Source: Isoetes taiwanensis
Taxonomy: Eukaryota; Streptophyta; Lycopodiopsida; Isoetales; Isoetaceae
Reading direction: 5' to 3'
DNA: 64,000 bases
Assembly: GCA_021234155.1 (NCBI GenBank)
Contig: JAJEKV010000005.1
Location: 26,100,863-26,164,862, forward strand
In this document: positions 1-10,144 of the stretch, in pieces
Numbering within the stretch: position 1 is the first letter of the stretch
Layout of the letters: the number at the start of each line of letters is the position of its first letter
The notes under the pieces: generated by a model
The model's input: the letters and a program-made list of their open reading frames with translations, nothing else
Database searches by the model: none
Told to the model about the DNA's origin: nothing
Position numbers and translations under genes: made by a program

Positions 1-472
1 TGGCTTATACTGGAAATGGGGCGGCAGCATCTCAAGGCCTGCTAGAGGGAAACGCGAACTCAGTGGCTGTCAGATGGAATGTGCAAGAGCACAAGTGTAT
101 ACAGGTGCAAATAGAGGCAGGTCGTCATAGCTTGAGGCAATACTTTGACGTTTGCTTTCTCAACAAACTTTGGGATGCCACCATAGAGCAATGGTTCTGA
201 TTGTTGCAATAAAACTGTCTTCGTCCTCCAAAAATTTCAGAAAATTCCAAGCAGAAGTTCCTGTGGAATTATTAAGAAGCTTATTTGTCTAGTTCCAAAA
301 AGGGATAAGCCAAGGGCATTGAAAGATGTGTAGAGGAGTTTCACTGCTACCACACTCAAGGCTACATGATTCATCAATAATATCTTTAAATTTAGCAGCT
401 CTAGTATTGCAAGACAAACTATGATTCATTATAAGCCATCTAAATATCACCATCTTTCTTGGACAGTAAAGT
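1..472 (-). pseudogene. Relic of a LINE reverse-transcriptase C-terminus (zf-RVT-like)
   Basis: Read on the minus strand from about 472 downwards, one frame gives CPRKMVIFRWLIMNHSLS, followed by CSLECGSSETPLHIFQCPW. The spacing of K..IF.WL and C..C..ET..HIF.CPW is typical of the zinc-binding module after the reverse transcriptase in plant LINE and RT-derived proteins. The frame is interrupted by stops after FWN and again downstream, so it is a dead fragment; the RT core is not in the window. It differs from the LINE copies at 10-12 and 17-19.5 kb, so it is a separate lineage. An RT-related domesticated protein is possible but less likely. Confidence 0.45.
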
Positions 473-1721
473 CTCCCAGGGCCCGCAACGTTACTTGCGC
501 ACCCATCTGCCTATGAAAAGGCACAGATTCATTGCCTCGATTCGTACAGGTGCACACCATCTCCGAATTGAGATGGGCAGAACTCTGATACAAATTTTTC
601 CCTTTTTGAATATCCCATGTTTCTAGTTCATCCGTGCTCAATTTGTCATTTTACTGTGAATATAGGTTTCTTGGCATGGAAAAGGTCAAACTGGAGCCTT
701 TAGGCTATGATTAGCCAGCCAAATCCAACAAAAAAATGCCTGATCTTAGCATGACGTTTTTAGGGCTCTTAAGAATTCTATGGGATATATCCCACGGGAT
801 CAAACCCTAAAATTAGCTCTAGGTATGAATAGATTTCCACAGCAAAATTATTAAATTGCGTGCTGCCTCCATGTGTTAATGGCACTTTGCCACCTCCACA
901 TGCCTGGAGGTATTACGTGGTAGAAGGGGATTGGCTTGAAATGATGACTAGCTTCTTTTTTTTTGGGAGGGGAGTGAGTAAATAAAATTTTTTTATTTTA
1001 TTTTTTAACCACGGGCATAGTTCCTAGGAAGTTGATTTTTTGAAGGTCAATATGGGGTCTTTTTGCAAAATTTCGAAGTCCACGTAGCATACTTTTTCAT
1101 GTTCTATCATATGGAAAAACAATTTTTGGAAAATGAGCATTTTGGTTTTTAGGGTAAAAAAAGGTTAAAATTTTGATGAGGTGGCAAAATGGGAGATGAT
1201 TTGGTATACAAATGATGACCAATGTTGTCTCTAATTTTTTTTCTAGTTCTAAATAATGCAAAAAATTTGGCGAATATTTCTTAAATGAGAGTAGCAAATT
1301 TGGCGAAGGACCATCAAATGCCAAAGGATTATATAGTTTACAAGGCGAATCTTAATCAATGGTTAACATTCATGGCAGGTGTTCCAAATGATGGTACACT
1401 TGATACAAACCATCTCCAATGGTTGAAAATTGCAATTTAAAATTTTAGTCATTGAAGCAAATATTAGTCATTGTACTTACATTACAAAATCTAGATAGTA
1501 TGGTCAAGAGGGAATAATGACCAAGGGGGAATAGGGCGTTTGAGCCTTTGAATTCATTTAGGTGATACACTAAGATATACAAGAAATTTATCGCGGTGGC
1601 GAAGGCCGCCGCGAACATTTCTTTAGTTCTAACCCTGTGAAGTTGGACCTACCATAGGTTCTGGGTCTTGTTTAGTAAGGAATGTGTTACAGTTCGAGTT
1701 ACATGAATGTATGACAGTCAC
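473..1721. other. AT-rich intergenic DNA, no gene recognised
   Basis: Short open frames here match nothing I recognise. A GC-rich stem-loop lies at about 1,592-1,613 (cgcggtggc...gccgccgcg, one mismatch). The phrase agaaatttatcgc just before it recurs near 9,985, suggesting a shared repeat edge. Confidence 0.5.
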
Positions 1722-1920
1722 CCACCCAATAATAGTCAGTGGGATTTGAGCTTGGACGGGGGGCAGCCGTATCCAATAGCCTAACCACTAGACTGATATT
1801 GCAATAATAAGCCTTTTATAGTTCAATCATGCCACCCAATGATAGCCAGTGGGGTTTGAGCCGGGGTAGGGAACACCCGTAACCAGTAGCCTAACCACTA
1901 GACTGTCATTACGATAAGCT
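1722..1920 (-). repeat. Tandem pair of tRNA-derived (SINE-like) units
   Basis: Two units with a period of about 110 bp (cacccaat at 1,723 and 1,833). On the minus strand each contains AGTCTAGTGGTTAGGCTA, a good pol III A-box, and 35-40 bp later GCTCAAATCCC or GCTCAAACCCC, a B-box-like element. The layout matches the head of a tRNA-derived SINE. The copies differ at many sites, so the duplication is not recent. No full cloverleaf is apparent and I do not call a functional tRNA. Confidence 0.5.
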
Positions 1921-4690
1921 ATTCATTTATATATGTAAGCAAAGGGGATCCCATAGTAACTATGTAGCACGTCGTCTATTGAACATGCTAGATATGTATA
2001 TATATATATACAAGTTTTTGTACCATGAATGGGTTAATGAGCTATGGTTTATGAAGACATGGAAATAAAATCTAGGCTTAAACGGATTGGAATACACTGA
2101 AAGAGTCGAATTTAGTGGAATCCTCATACAATGATCGAAAATCTAAGTGGATTAAGAAATCCTAAAGGATCTAGAAGAATCTTCATAAAACCTTAGAGAG
2201 TTTAAGGAAATATTAAGATCCCTCTATAATTCTCATTCTTTCAAATTCTATAAAGATTCCAACATTATCTAGAAACATTTGCATTTGCCACTGTTTTTTT
2301 ATTCTACATAACCATGGATTTATTTTTGAGGCACAGCCATTTCGGCACATGTTATATTGCAAAATAACATTCTCACCGAAAAAATGTTACCTTTTGGGAA
2401 GTGGCAATTTCTATACAAAAGATTGTGTACGCATTGGGTGGGTTGTTCTGTCTTTCACAACAAAAACATGTTTACGTTGCGTAACAGTTGGCATGAAACA
2501 ATATAAATGTTTTATTTCTTCACAATGATCATAGATTGGATATTTTCTGTTGTTTCTACTCACTTAGAAACACTGCCAAGCATTGCCGATCATTCTTTGA
2601 TCGCCTTGTATATGCCATTCCTATTTGTATTTTCATACGTATATGTACATACGTCGGGGAGCGCTCAAGTATGCAGGGGTGTGAGGTGTATACTTGTGGA
2701 CCCTTGATCTAGCATATTTGTAGAAATATGCCGAAATCCAATGTCAACATTCTATGTCAACATTAAGATATTTAGAACATTAAAATACCATAGCGCTTTC
2801 ATGTAAAATGTTAGGGTGGTTAAATGTGAAATATGTAATTGATTTTAGGGTTAATCTTAATGGCAAGTTCAAAGGTTCGGGTATGGAATTCTTGTATGTG
2901 ACGCCCTACACCTGGCAATGTCGACTTACTTCAGCAATGGGCTGTTGGGAGCAGTCGGTCTTCCATGGAGTGGATTCTCGCAAAAAGGGTCGTCTACCCA
3001 CATAAGAATGCAACCTTGTTGCTGTGTTTTTATGAATATTTGGACCTGTCAACACTGATACCAAATAATAGAACCCACATCCAAGGGTCCAACATCAGTA
3101 ATATATCCAGTTGTGTGTATAAAATTGCTTCAGTGTATCCTAATTTGGAGTCACAAATGTTAATCCACAACATCATGAATCATTTAACAATTGTGCCTAG
3201 AGCAATTTGCTTGCTCCCACTATATACATATAACTACATTTGATTAATAGAACATGATATTACCTTGTACCATAGTAGCAGTCTGCAGACACAATTTGAG
3301 GCCCAATATTTTGGAAGATACGGACATTCCCTTATGTAAGCCCGTGTTAACGTGGTAAAACAGATGATGCATGAATCTAACTGTGAGAATTTAATGAGGG
3401 GATCTGGAAGAAGCTTGCAAGGTTTTTGATGTATTATCCATTCCAAATTTAGAAGCATGTATTCCATTGTCTACAAAGCCTTGGAGTACCTTCATCGAAT
3501 GCAATGTGCTCTTATAGAACCAGAACTTAGTAACAATCAGTAGCATGATTTATATTTAAGGATGCCAAGAAATACACCTGTATAACAGTCTCCTGTTTCA
3601 TGATTGTGGATGGAATTGCAGGCTGCTCAAATAAGGACAAGCAACTTTCAGTTGATGAGTTGGGACAATGATTGGGCTACAGTTGCCATTATTGTGTGTA
3701 ATTATGCTCTCCTTTATTGTGGTTGAGCAATTTTAGAAGGGCATTAGGCATTAGGGATCAGAGCATGGGCAGACCGCTATGCTTATATCCTGCTGGGGAA
3801 TGGACATACGCAAATAGAGACTTCAGGTCTCCAACAATAAATAACGTGCCTCTCAATTGCATGCATCTGGAAGGAAAGCAGATAATAAGGCCAAAGTTAA
3901 CCTAGGCAAATCAGCAAAAACTCATTGTCTGAAGCTTCTATAACCACACATTCTTGCTAATTTCTCCAGCAGAAGAGCTCCAGAAACAACAATGCATCTA
4001 AGAATCGTCCATAAGAAGTGTTCCATACATGGAAGAAAAAGTATTCATATCAACATGGACAAACCCTCTCCGCCGCTCTCCTCTTAAACATCCCTTTAAA
4101 ACATATGGCTGAAATAACATATTTGCAAGCCTTTTTATTCATTTCAATATGCTTAACCGACCACCTATTTCTGCAAACAAAAGGACCTCGAGATTGGAGA
4201 CAAAACTGGAGAAACATTCAACCATAAACACAACTTACCTGAAGATGAAATGCAATGCAAGTTGATGATGCAAGCCAACAATACCATGTTGTCGTGCCAC
4301 AAAATCTTTATTGAAAATGACTTTCATACACACAGACGTTAAGTCATCAACAATCTGCGGCTGTGCAAGCTAAGTATATAACCACTTTAGCCATAAAGAT
4401 ATGGAAAAGAGAAAATACCATCTCAAAGTCCAAGTTGTTGCTCAAAATTAGCAGCCCCCAATTCCAACACGTCTAAGTCCTTGAGGCTTAAGAAAGGGAA
4501 GTTGTCCTGGACTCGTCAACAGAACTTTGGTGCCTTGGAAGGTAATGGGAATGATTTTTTCCTGGCTGGGTTTGCCATGTGGCAAAGTCAAGCCTAGATA
4601 ACGGCCTAATGGGGATGCGCCCTTAGATTTAAGACTACCATAAATACACAAATTTATAGTGTACTTTCCTAGAAACCCTAGAAAATTTTA
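1921..4690. other. Intergenic DNA, no gene recognised
   Basis: Only short open frames on both strands, none resembling a family I know. A TA microsatellite lies at about 1,996-2,009. Otherwise the sequence is unremarkable AT-rich plant intergenic DNA. Confidence 0.5.
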
Positions 4691-4762
4691 TGGAAATGGC
4701 CTGAAAAAGTGCCGAAGAAAATTTGATGGAAATGGCCTAAAAAAGTGCCGAAAATATTTTTC
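4691..4762. repeat. 36-bp tandem duplication
   Basis: The unit beginning tggaaatggcctgaaaaagt at 4,691 is repeated from 4,727 with a few changes. It is immediately followed by a C-rich stretch with two copies of cccccaaatttc near 4,810-4,850. Confidence 0.8.
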
Positions 4763-6292
4763 TGCTATTGAAAATTTTTAGAATTTTTTTGAATTCGGGG
4801 TCCCCCCTACCCCCAAATTTCGATTGCCACCCCCAAATTTCAATTCCTGGTTCTACCTTAAACAATGCCTTCTAAGATTATGGTCACCCATTCATTATGC
4901 CTATTGGACTGTGCATTCTAGAGACAATGCCTTGACATGTTTTGGATGGGATGGTAATAGAGTAGGTTTAATTTTGGTTGACCTTGCAATATTCTAGATG
5001 GAGGCTATCACACATATTCAAGGCAATATTAACCTTGCAATATTCTAAAAAAGGGGTATTGCACATATGAAGGCAAGATTGATTATGGTCACTCGTTACA
5101 CTATTTTAGATAGAGGCATCAAACAAACTCAAAGCAAGATGACTATGGTCACTCATTCGTTGCACCCAACCAGTTCAATTCCTTGGAGGGGTGATAACAC
5201 ATCAATCCAAGGCAAGATCATAGTCACCCATGTCCAATGGGTTCAATCGAAGTGGATCTTACAATATTTCATTCGGGGGCGATATCACATCAACGTAGGG
5301 CAAAATTACTGTAACCCACTCCCCGGCCCTATCATTTACATTGTATAAGAACTACCTTCTTATGAAAATACCGTGACGTTACTTAAAACATAATTCTAAT
5401 TTTAAAATCCTTAAGGTACCACGGTTTTAAAATGCGGCGACAACAATTGGCTAATGAAGAACTAAAAGAAATCATGCGCCATGCAACGGAAATTATTCAA
5501 AGACATTAGGTGAAACACTTCTTTGGGAATGCATGTAAAGACATGATCAACGCAACTCAACTACTAACATCAACCATAAATATTAATCGTCACTAATATA
5601 AACTACCTCACAAACTTTAACCCACTGTTACCCCGGTCCCACCCACATCAAATTCCACATACTCCTAGTTTCAAGATTTCCCGAAACTCATATTAAGATT
5701 GGTAAATAAATCTTGCTGCAGCCCAAAATGCCAAGAGAACATGCAATGTACGAACAAATCTTGCACAATATACGCATCAACCATGCTAAACACGAGGAAA
5801 AATGCAGCGTTGCAAAACCTCAACATTTACTTGTGTGTATCGAGAACAAGATGTAAGCCACTTAATCCTTTTCAAGAACAAGACCCCAATGAATGTGCAT
5901 ATATTATTGTTGGGGAAAAAGCAACGGTTGAGAAATCAACAAATTGTAACAGTGCTCCATGGCATCTATCATCTACGCTCACTCACCATCTTCATACGAG
6001 CGACATTGGCACTTGTAATAATGCTAAAAATGAAGACATCGTGTATGAGACCACACCAAGCCTATGAAATACACATCATTTAATAGCTAGTAAGCCTTTT
6101 ACTTTGACCTTTGTTGGTGCAATCAATAGCAAGAAAGGGATAGCCAATTTTCTATTATCTTTTGTGAGCAATGCATCCTGCTGTTTGCTGACCAGATATG
6201 TGCCTGTAGTAAGAAGAAAACATAATATTAGAGACATCATAACAAACAATATAACAGATGACATAATGAAACAAATACTGTCAGTACTCTCA
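4763..6292. other. Intergenic DNA, no gene recognised
   Basis: Open frames of up to about 120 codons occur at 5,699-6,067 but overlap one another in different frames and show no domain pattern. Phrases such as ggcaag...atggtcactc recur between 5,060 and 5,230, probably decayed repeat DNA. Confidence 0.45.
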
Positions 6293-6434
6293 ACATGTTC
6301 ACATTTGCCATTAGTTGAATTACGTTCATATGAAGACATTTTGAGAAGCCAAAAGGACAATTTACATGTTCACATTTGCCATTAGTTGAATTACGTTTAT
6401 ATGAAGACATTTTGAGAAGCCAAAAGGACAATTT
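6293..6434 (-). repeat. 71-bp tandem duplication of a GDSL-lipase exon remnant
   Basis: Two nearly identical units, 6,293-6,363 and 6,364-6,434, differ by about one base. On the minus strand each encodes, across a frameshift, a PFG..K stretch then RNSTNGKCEHV. This resembles the GPLGC...N...G.C block that follows the next splice junction in GDSL esterases/lipases. It lies just downstream of the GDSL exon ending at 6,607, which supports the assignment. A 71-bp insertion breaks the reading frame. Confidence 0.45.
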
Positions 6435-6606
6435 GTCTGAGTTAAATGTACAGCAGTAGTTACCCAAAATCTCGTAAATTCACACCTTGGCAGTAGACGT
6501 GCCGCCAAAACCCAAGTTGTACATTTGCTAGGCGAAAAATAAATACAGAAACAATGAGACTATTAGAGTTTAGCATTCTTGTTAATTATTTTTCACAAAT
6601 GCTTAC

Positions 6607-6930
6607 CACTAGTTGGGATCTCAAATTAGAGATGAGAAAGGCGTTGAATTGAGCAGGGCTAAATTGCGCCCTCCGACCGGAGTTGCGCAGAGGATAATTG
6701 TTGATGTAGTCATTTCCTCCAATAGTCACAGAAACAAGGGCATTGGCGATAATATTTGCTGCAGACTGGGGACCCACGTTGGAACAGAGTAAACTGTTCG
6801 GGCATGGTTAATCTTCTCAACTGTCAGCATTTCTAGAAAGGTCATACGAAATCCTCAAAGTGCCTGCTCCTGCGGATGCAAAGTTGGCTCCTCGCAATAG
6901 ATCTTGGGCTGTCATACCAGGTGATATGGT
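6607..6930 (-). pseudogene. GDSL esterase/lipase gene fragment
   Basis: Minus-strand reading gives GANFASAGAGTL (about 6,895-6,850) and then VTIGGNDYINNY with ..RAQFSPAQFNAFLIS (about 6,750-6,610). These correspond to the conserved GxNFASxGAG block and the GGND block III of plant GDSL (SGNH) esterases/lipases, secreted enzymes that hydrolyse lipids or cutin precursors. The second exon ends at 6,607 with a good donor (GTAAGC). The catalytic-Ser GDS block at the N-terminus and the C-terminal DxxH block are absent. Between the two blocks the frame is broken by stops near 6,830-6,810. The 5' edge abuts the stop codon of the DUF547 fragment in the same frame, so this is a gene piece, not a gene. 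Confidence 0.75.
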
Positions 6931-6945
6931 ATATGTTTGCTGTTG

Positions 6946-7807
6946 TCAAGAGAGGGTTTCAGGAAGAAACAGACAACAAAACCCAAAATCAAACGGAAGT
7001 ATGACAAAGTCACGGAAGCTTAAATATCTTTGTTTCCTTTGCTGCACACATTCTCTGATGACAACCACTTGAGATGCAGGCAGATGATGGCATATCCAAT
7101 CCAAAAGTGACATGTCTTCAACAAAGTCTCGTGCATATAAATAAACCAGCTTAGGAATTTGCAATTTGCTTCTTAGACTGAGACCAACTGATGCACATAT
7201 GTAGTCATGCAAGGATGCTTCAAGTTGCTCATGAACATTCTCTGTATTATATATGCGAACCTGAAAGAATGATAGCTGTTAGGGTAAAGTCACAAAAGTA
7301 GGATTTATAGCGAGAATTCTCATATACGGGAACAACGTTGTAGGTACCATACCTCAAGGGAAGAGCCCATCCCCAAAGACAATGCAAACATTATTAGTGG
7401 TTCGGATAATCAATTGAAAATTTACTTTGCTCCTCCGACAGTCTAACCTTGTGAAGGGCCAAGAACAATGCCCGCATTAGGTTAATCAAAAATTCATCAA
7501 CTAGCATCTGAAATTGCTTTTTACCAATAGTAACAAAATTTGTGGCTTCTATAAAGGTAACCTATAGGGAAAGGGAATAAACTACTTACAATCTGGGGAC
7601 ATTACGCAGGAGGCCTTCCTTTTAATAAAGCATATTCAATGGCAAGAGCACTGAATGAGTGGCCCCCAACAATGTAGCATGCCTGTGTGACAAAAAGCTT
7701 TAACTACATGGATAACCTAATGGAGAGATCGTGAAATTTTAGCGAACCTTCTGCATCAATTGGTAAACTTTGTGCTCGCTCTTGGGGACACCATATGCCA
7801 AAAATGC
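6946..7807 (-). pseudogene. DUF547 (MIP1-like) protein, C-terminal exons
   Basis: Four minus-strand exons match the C-terminal DUF547 domain of plant proteins often annotated as ternary complex factor MIP1, leucine-zipper type; the molecular function is poorly known. Exon 7,748-7,807 encodes AFLAYGVPKSEHKVYQLMQK. Exon 7,606-7,682 includes YIVGGHSFSALAIEYALLK. Exon about 7,353-7,482 includes ALFLALHKVRLSEEQ and ALSLGMGSSLE. Exon 6,946-7,260 includes ASVGLSLRSKLQIPKLVY, ARDFVEDMSLLDWICHHLP and the terminal PFDFGF..LFLPE, then TGA. Introns have GT..AG edges. A one-base loss in the third exon (near 7,390) produces tandem stops, and the N-terminal leucine-zipper exons are not recognisable upstream, so it is a truncated pseudogene. 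Confidence 0.8.
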
Positions 7808-9070
7808 CTGTAAATTTTGTGCCAAATTAGTAAATCAACTAACACTTATGCAGAAAGAAGTGCTCCAACTGCTACCTCAATCATTTAAGAAGTACAGACT
7901 TCCATCTAAATTCTTGAGCAAAATGTTGCTCTACCCTGTTAAGGAAAAGGATCTCTGAAGCTGCATTAGGTACTATATACATTAGGAGGCTTCAAATGAG
8001 TTGATCAGATTTGTTAAGGCCGTCTCGATTATCAAAGCCCATCTGGGCGGTCCCGCAACAATATGCTCCCATGAGGTGATTGAAATGGCAACCATCTGAA
8101 TCGAGGCAATACATCCATTAGAATGATGGAAATGACAACTAAGAATTGCAAACGAACCCACCATAGCCTAAAATTACCCCAGTGCTTTGAATATAGAACT
8201 CACACCACAACATGTGCAAAGCAGACCTTTAGAACTCACACCATAACATGTCCATCTGGGAGTCAGCCTTGCGTAACAAAGAGGGGAAGTAGTTGGGACA
8301 AATACCTATACTTTGAAATCTTTGCTGCGGCATATTCCTTTGTTCTTTATATCACAGAGATGTGTGTTACTTCGGTGCCAACCTGTAAACACCCGTGTCC
8401 GCCCAAGGTAGCTTTTCCGTGTTCTCAGTATGGATCACAAGACTTCTCTGTTCCCATCACATCATTTTGGGCAGCTTGAGATCTACAACGGACTTCTTCC
8501 AACGAGACAATAGAGCTCGAGCTATGAAGAAGGCGGCAGAGCACACATGCAAATTTGTAATCGTTAGAAGCAGTCTTAAGTATTTGGATCAGGTTAAAAA
8601 TCCAACAAAAGCATTATAAATAAACACAAGCCACACAAATCCAAATGTACTTCCAGATCCGAAGATAGCAAACTCGGAGAATCGTAGCTTTTGGACCGGA
8701 AGATAGAAATATAAGCCTTGATTACCCGGACAATGCATTAAATTAAAAAACATTAACAAATGTAACAACTAGAAAAGCATTTACGATGCAAAGAAATGGA
8801 AAAACATTTCTGATTGCTCAACCTTGCTCTATGCTCCCTTCGTGCTCCAAATCCAATGTCGGTTGTAGCGGCATAGAATTCAAGCACCACGTTGATAGAC
8901 TGTTATACCATTTTAGATTTCCACGGCATGCATCACTTGCTATGGCAAAGTGCAATATTAGTGAGATACGAGCAATGATTGAAAGCAAAAAGTTGACAAC
9001 AACCACTTGAATAAAAGGGAAAAAACGCCATATATCGCATTTCAGCTCAAGATAAATGTTTTGCACTAAC
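7808..9070. other. Between gene fragments, no gene recognised
   Basis: I could not assign the minus-strand frame at 7,982-8,164 or the plus-strand frames at 8,123-8,619. The phrase agaactcacacca.aacatgt occurs twice (about 8,192 and 8,231). The stretch may hold introns or lost exons of the flanking DUF547 and TOPLESS pieces; conserved coding is not visible. Confidence 0.4.
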
Positions 9071-9321
9071 TTGTCCAAAGCCTCCAGGTACTTTTTGCTT
9101 CGAATCTCGAAGAAAATCTTCATGGAATAACGGTTGTCGTCCACTTTTGTAAAACCAGAATCCCGATTCTTGCTCCAACCTGCAGGCAAGTTCGGTAAGC
9201 GGAAAGGAGGGATTCCGAAGATTGAGAAAGAGAAGACTTACTTATGAACGGTTTCTCTAAATTTCTCCTCTTCCAGGAACTGAAGAATGAGGAAGACGAG
9301 CTCCCGACTGAGGGAAGACAT
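9071..9321 (-). pseudogene. TPL-like: TOPLESS-family corepressor, N-terminal fragment
   Basis: The minus-strand ATG at 9,321-9,319 opens MSSLSRELVFLILQFL, the N-terminal LisH region of plant TOPLESS/TPR corepressors, which bind EAR motifs and recruit histone deacetylases. The first exon ends at 9,242 with a GTAAGT donor that splits the Lys codon, as expected for HK|LEQESGF. The next exon starts at 9,179 after CTGCAG with LEQESGF, then jumps straight to SGFTKVDDNRYSMKIFFEIR and YLEALDK, ending at 9,071. The roughly 20 residues normally between (FFNMKYFED..GEW..) are missing, and the join changes the reading frame. The rest of CTLH and all WD40 repeats are absent. A disabled gene fragment; family assignment is firm. 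Confidence 0.85.
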
Positions 9322-10134
9322 CGCTAGGGCCACCGGAGTTGCGGATCACAAAGGAATTGAGAGGCTGTGAGGTCGCATGGATAAAACAGAGCAGGCTAAC
9401 GATAAGAGCAGGCTAACAGGGCAGCCCGCAACCTCATCTCCACGTGTTCCCGACACTGCCATAGCCGCCTCTCATAAAAAACTTGCATCTTTCCTATACC
9501 ACTTTTCCGACATCTCAGGCCTACCCTATGGGCAATAACACGTCATTCGCTTATGGGACACGAAAATTTGGCACGTCACCATTAAAACCTTTAGGAAAAA
9601 CTAGGGAAACAACATATAACATGTCGCCACTTCTTAGGATAGCATTAATGTCAAGGACCTTTGTATGAACGGCCAAGATCAAACCCCTAAATCCAAGGGC
9701 CTAGATCAAAAGCCCCAAATAAGGGGACATTTATGGTGGCATTTAATATCATTAATTTTTTTTATGGATGGCCTAGATCAAATCCCTAAATCCGATGGTC
9801 CAGATTAAAAGCCCCAAATCAGGGGGATGCTTGGGGTGTTACGAGGTGGCACCGTCAGGACCGTCTATCTCAGAGATGGACGGCCGAGATCAATCTCTAC
9901 CAAATCTCTACTTCATGTTGGCAGCACATATAAGGATATATGTACATGTACTTTTTGGTTTTGGGAATATATGTTAGAAAGACAAGAAATTTATCGCAGC
10001 GGCCTTCAAGAAAAAAAAAACCACGTCCCACTACAAAGTAGTAACAACTACAATCAACCCAATTCTATTCTACATTCAATTTCATATCACGAAAAGAATG
10101 CCTCCCTTGATCATCAATTAGTGGTTTGTTGAAT
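9322..10134. other. Intergenic DNA with a 99-bp-spaced repeat
   Basis: The upstream flank of the TOPLESS fragment shows no clear core promoter. A roughly 56-bp segment starting ggccaagatcaaaccccta at 9,671 recurs at 9,770 (ggcctagatcaaatcccta). A related acggccgagatcaa phrase lies near 9,880. These look like repeat-family remnants; no gene seen. Confidence 0.5.
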
Positions 10135-10144
10135 AATGCACCAT
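10135..10144. repeat. 5' target-site duplication of LINE copy 1
   Basis: AATGCACCAT directly precedes the first LINE-homologous base and is repeated at 12,163-12,172 just after the poly-A. Confidence 0.8.
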
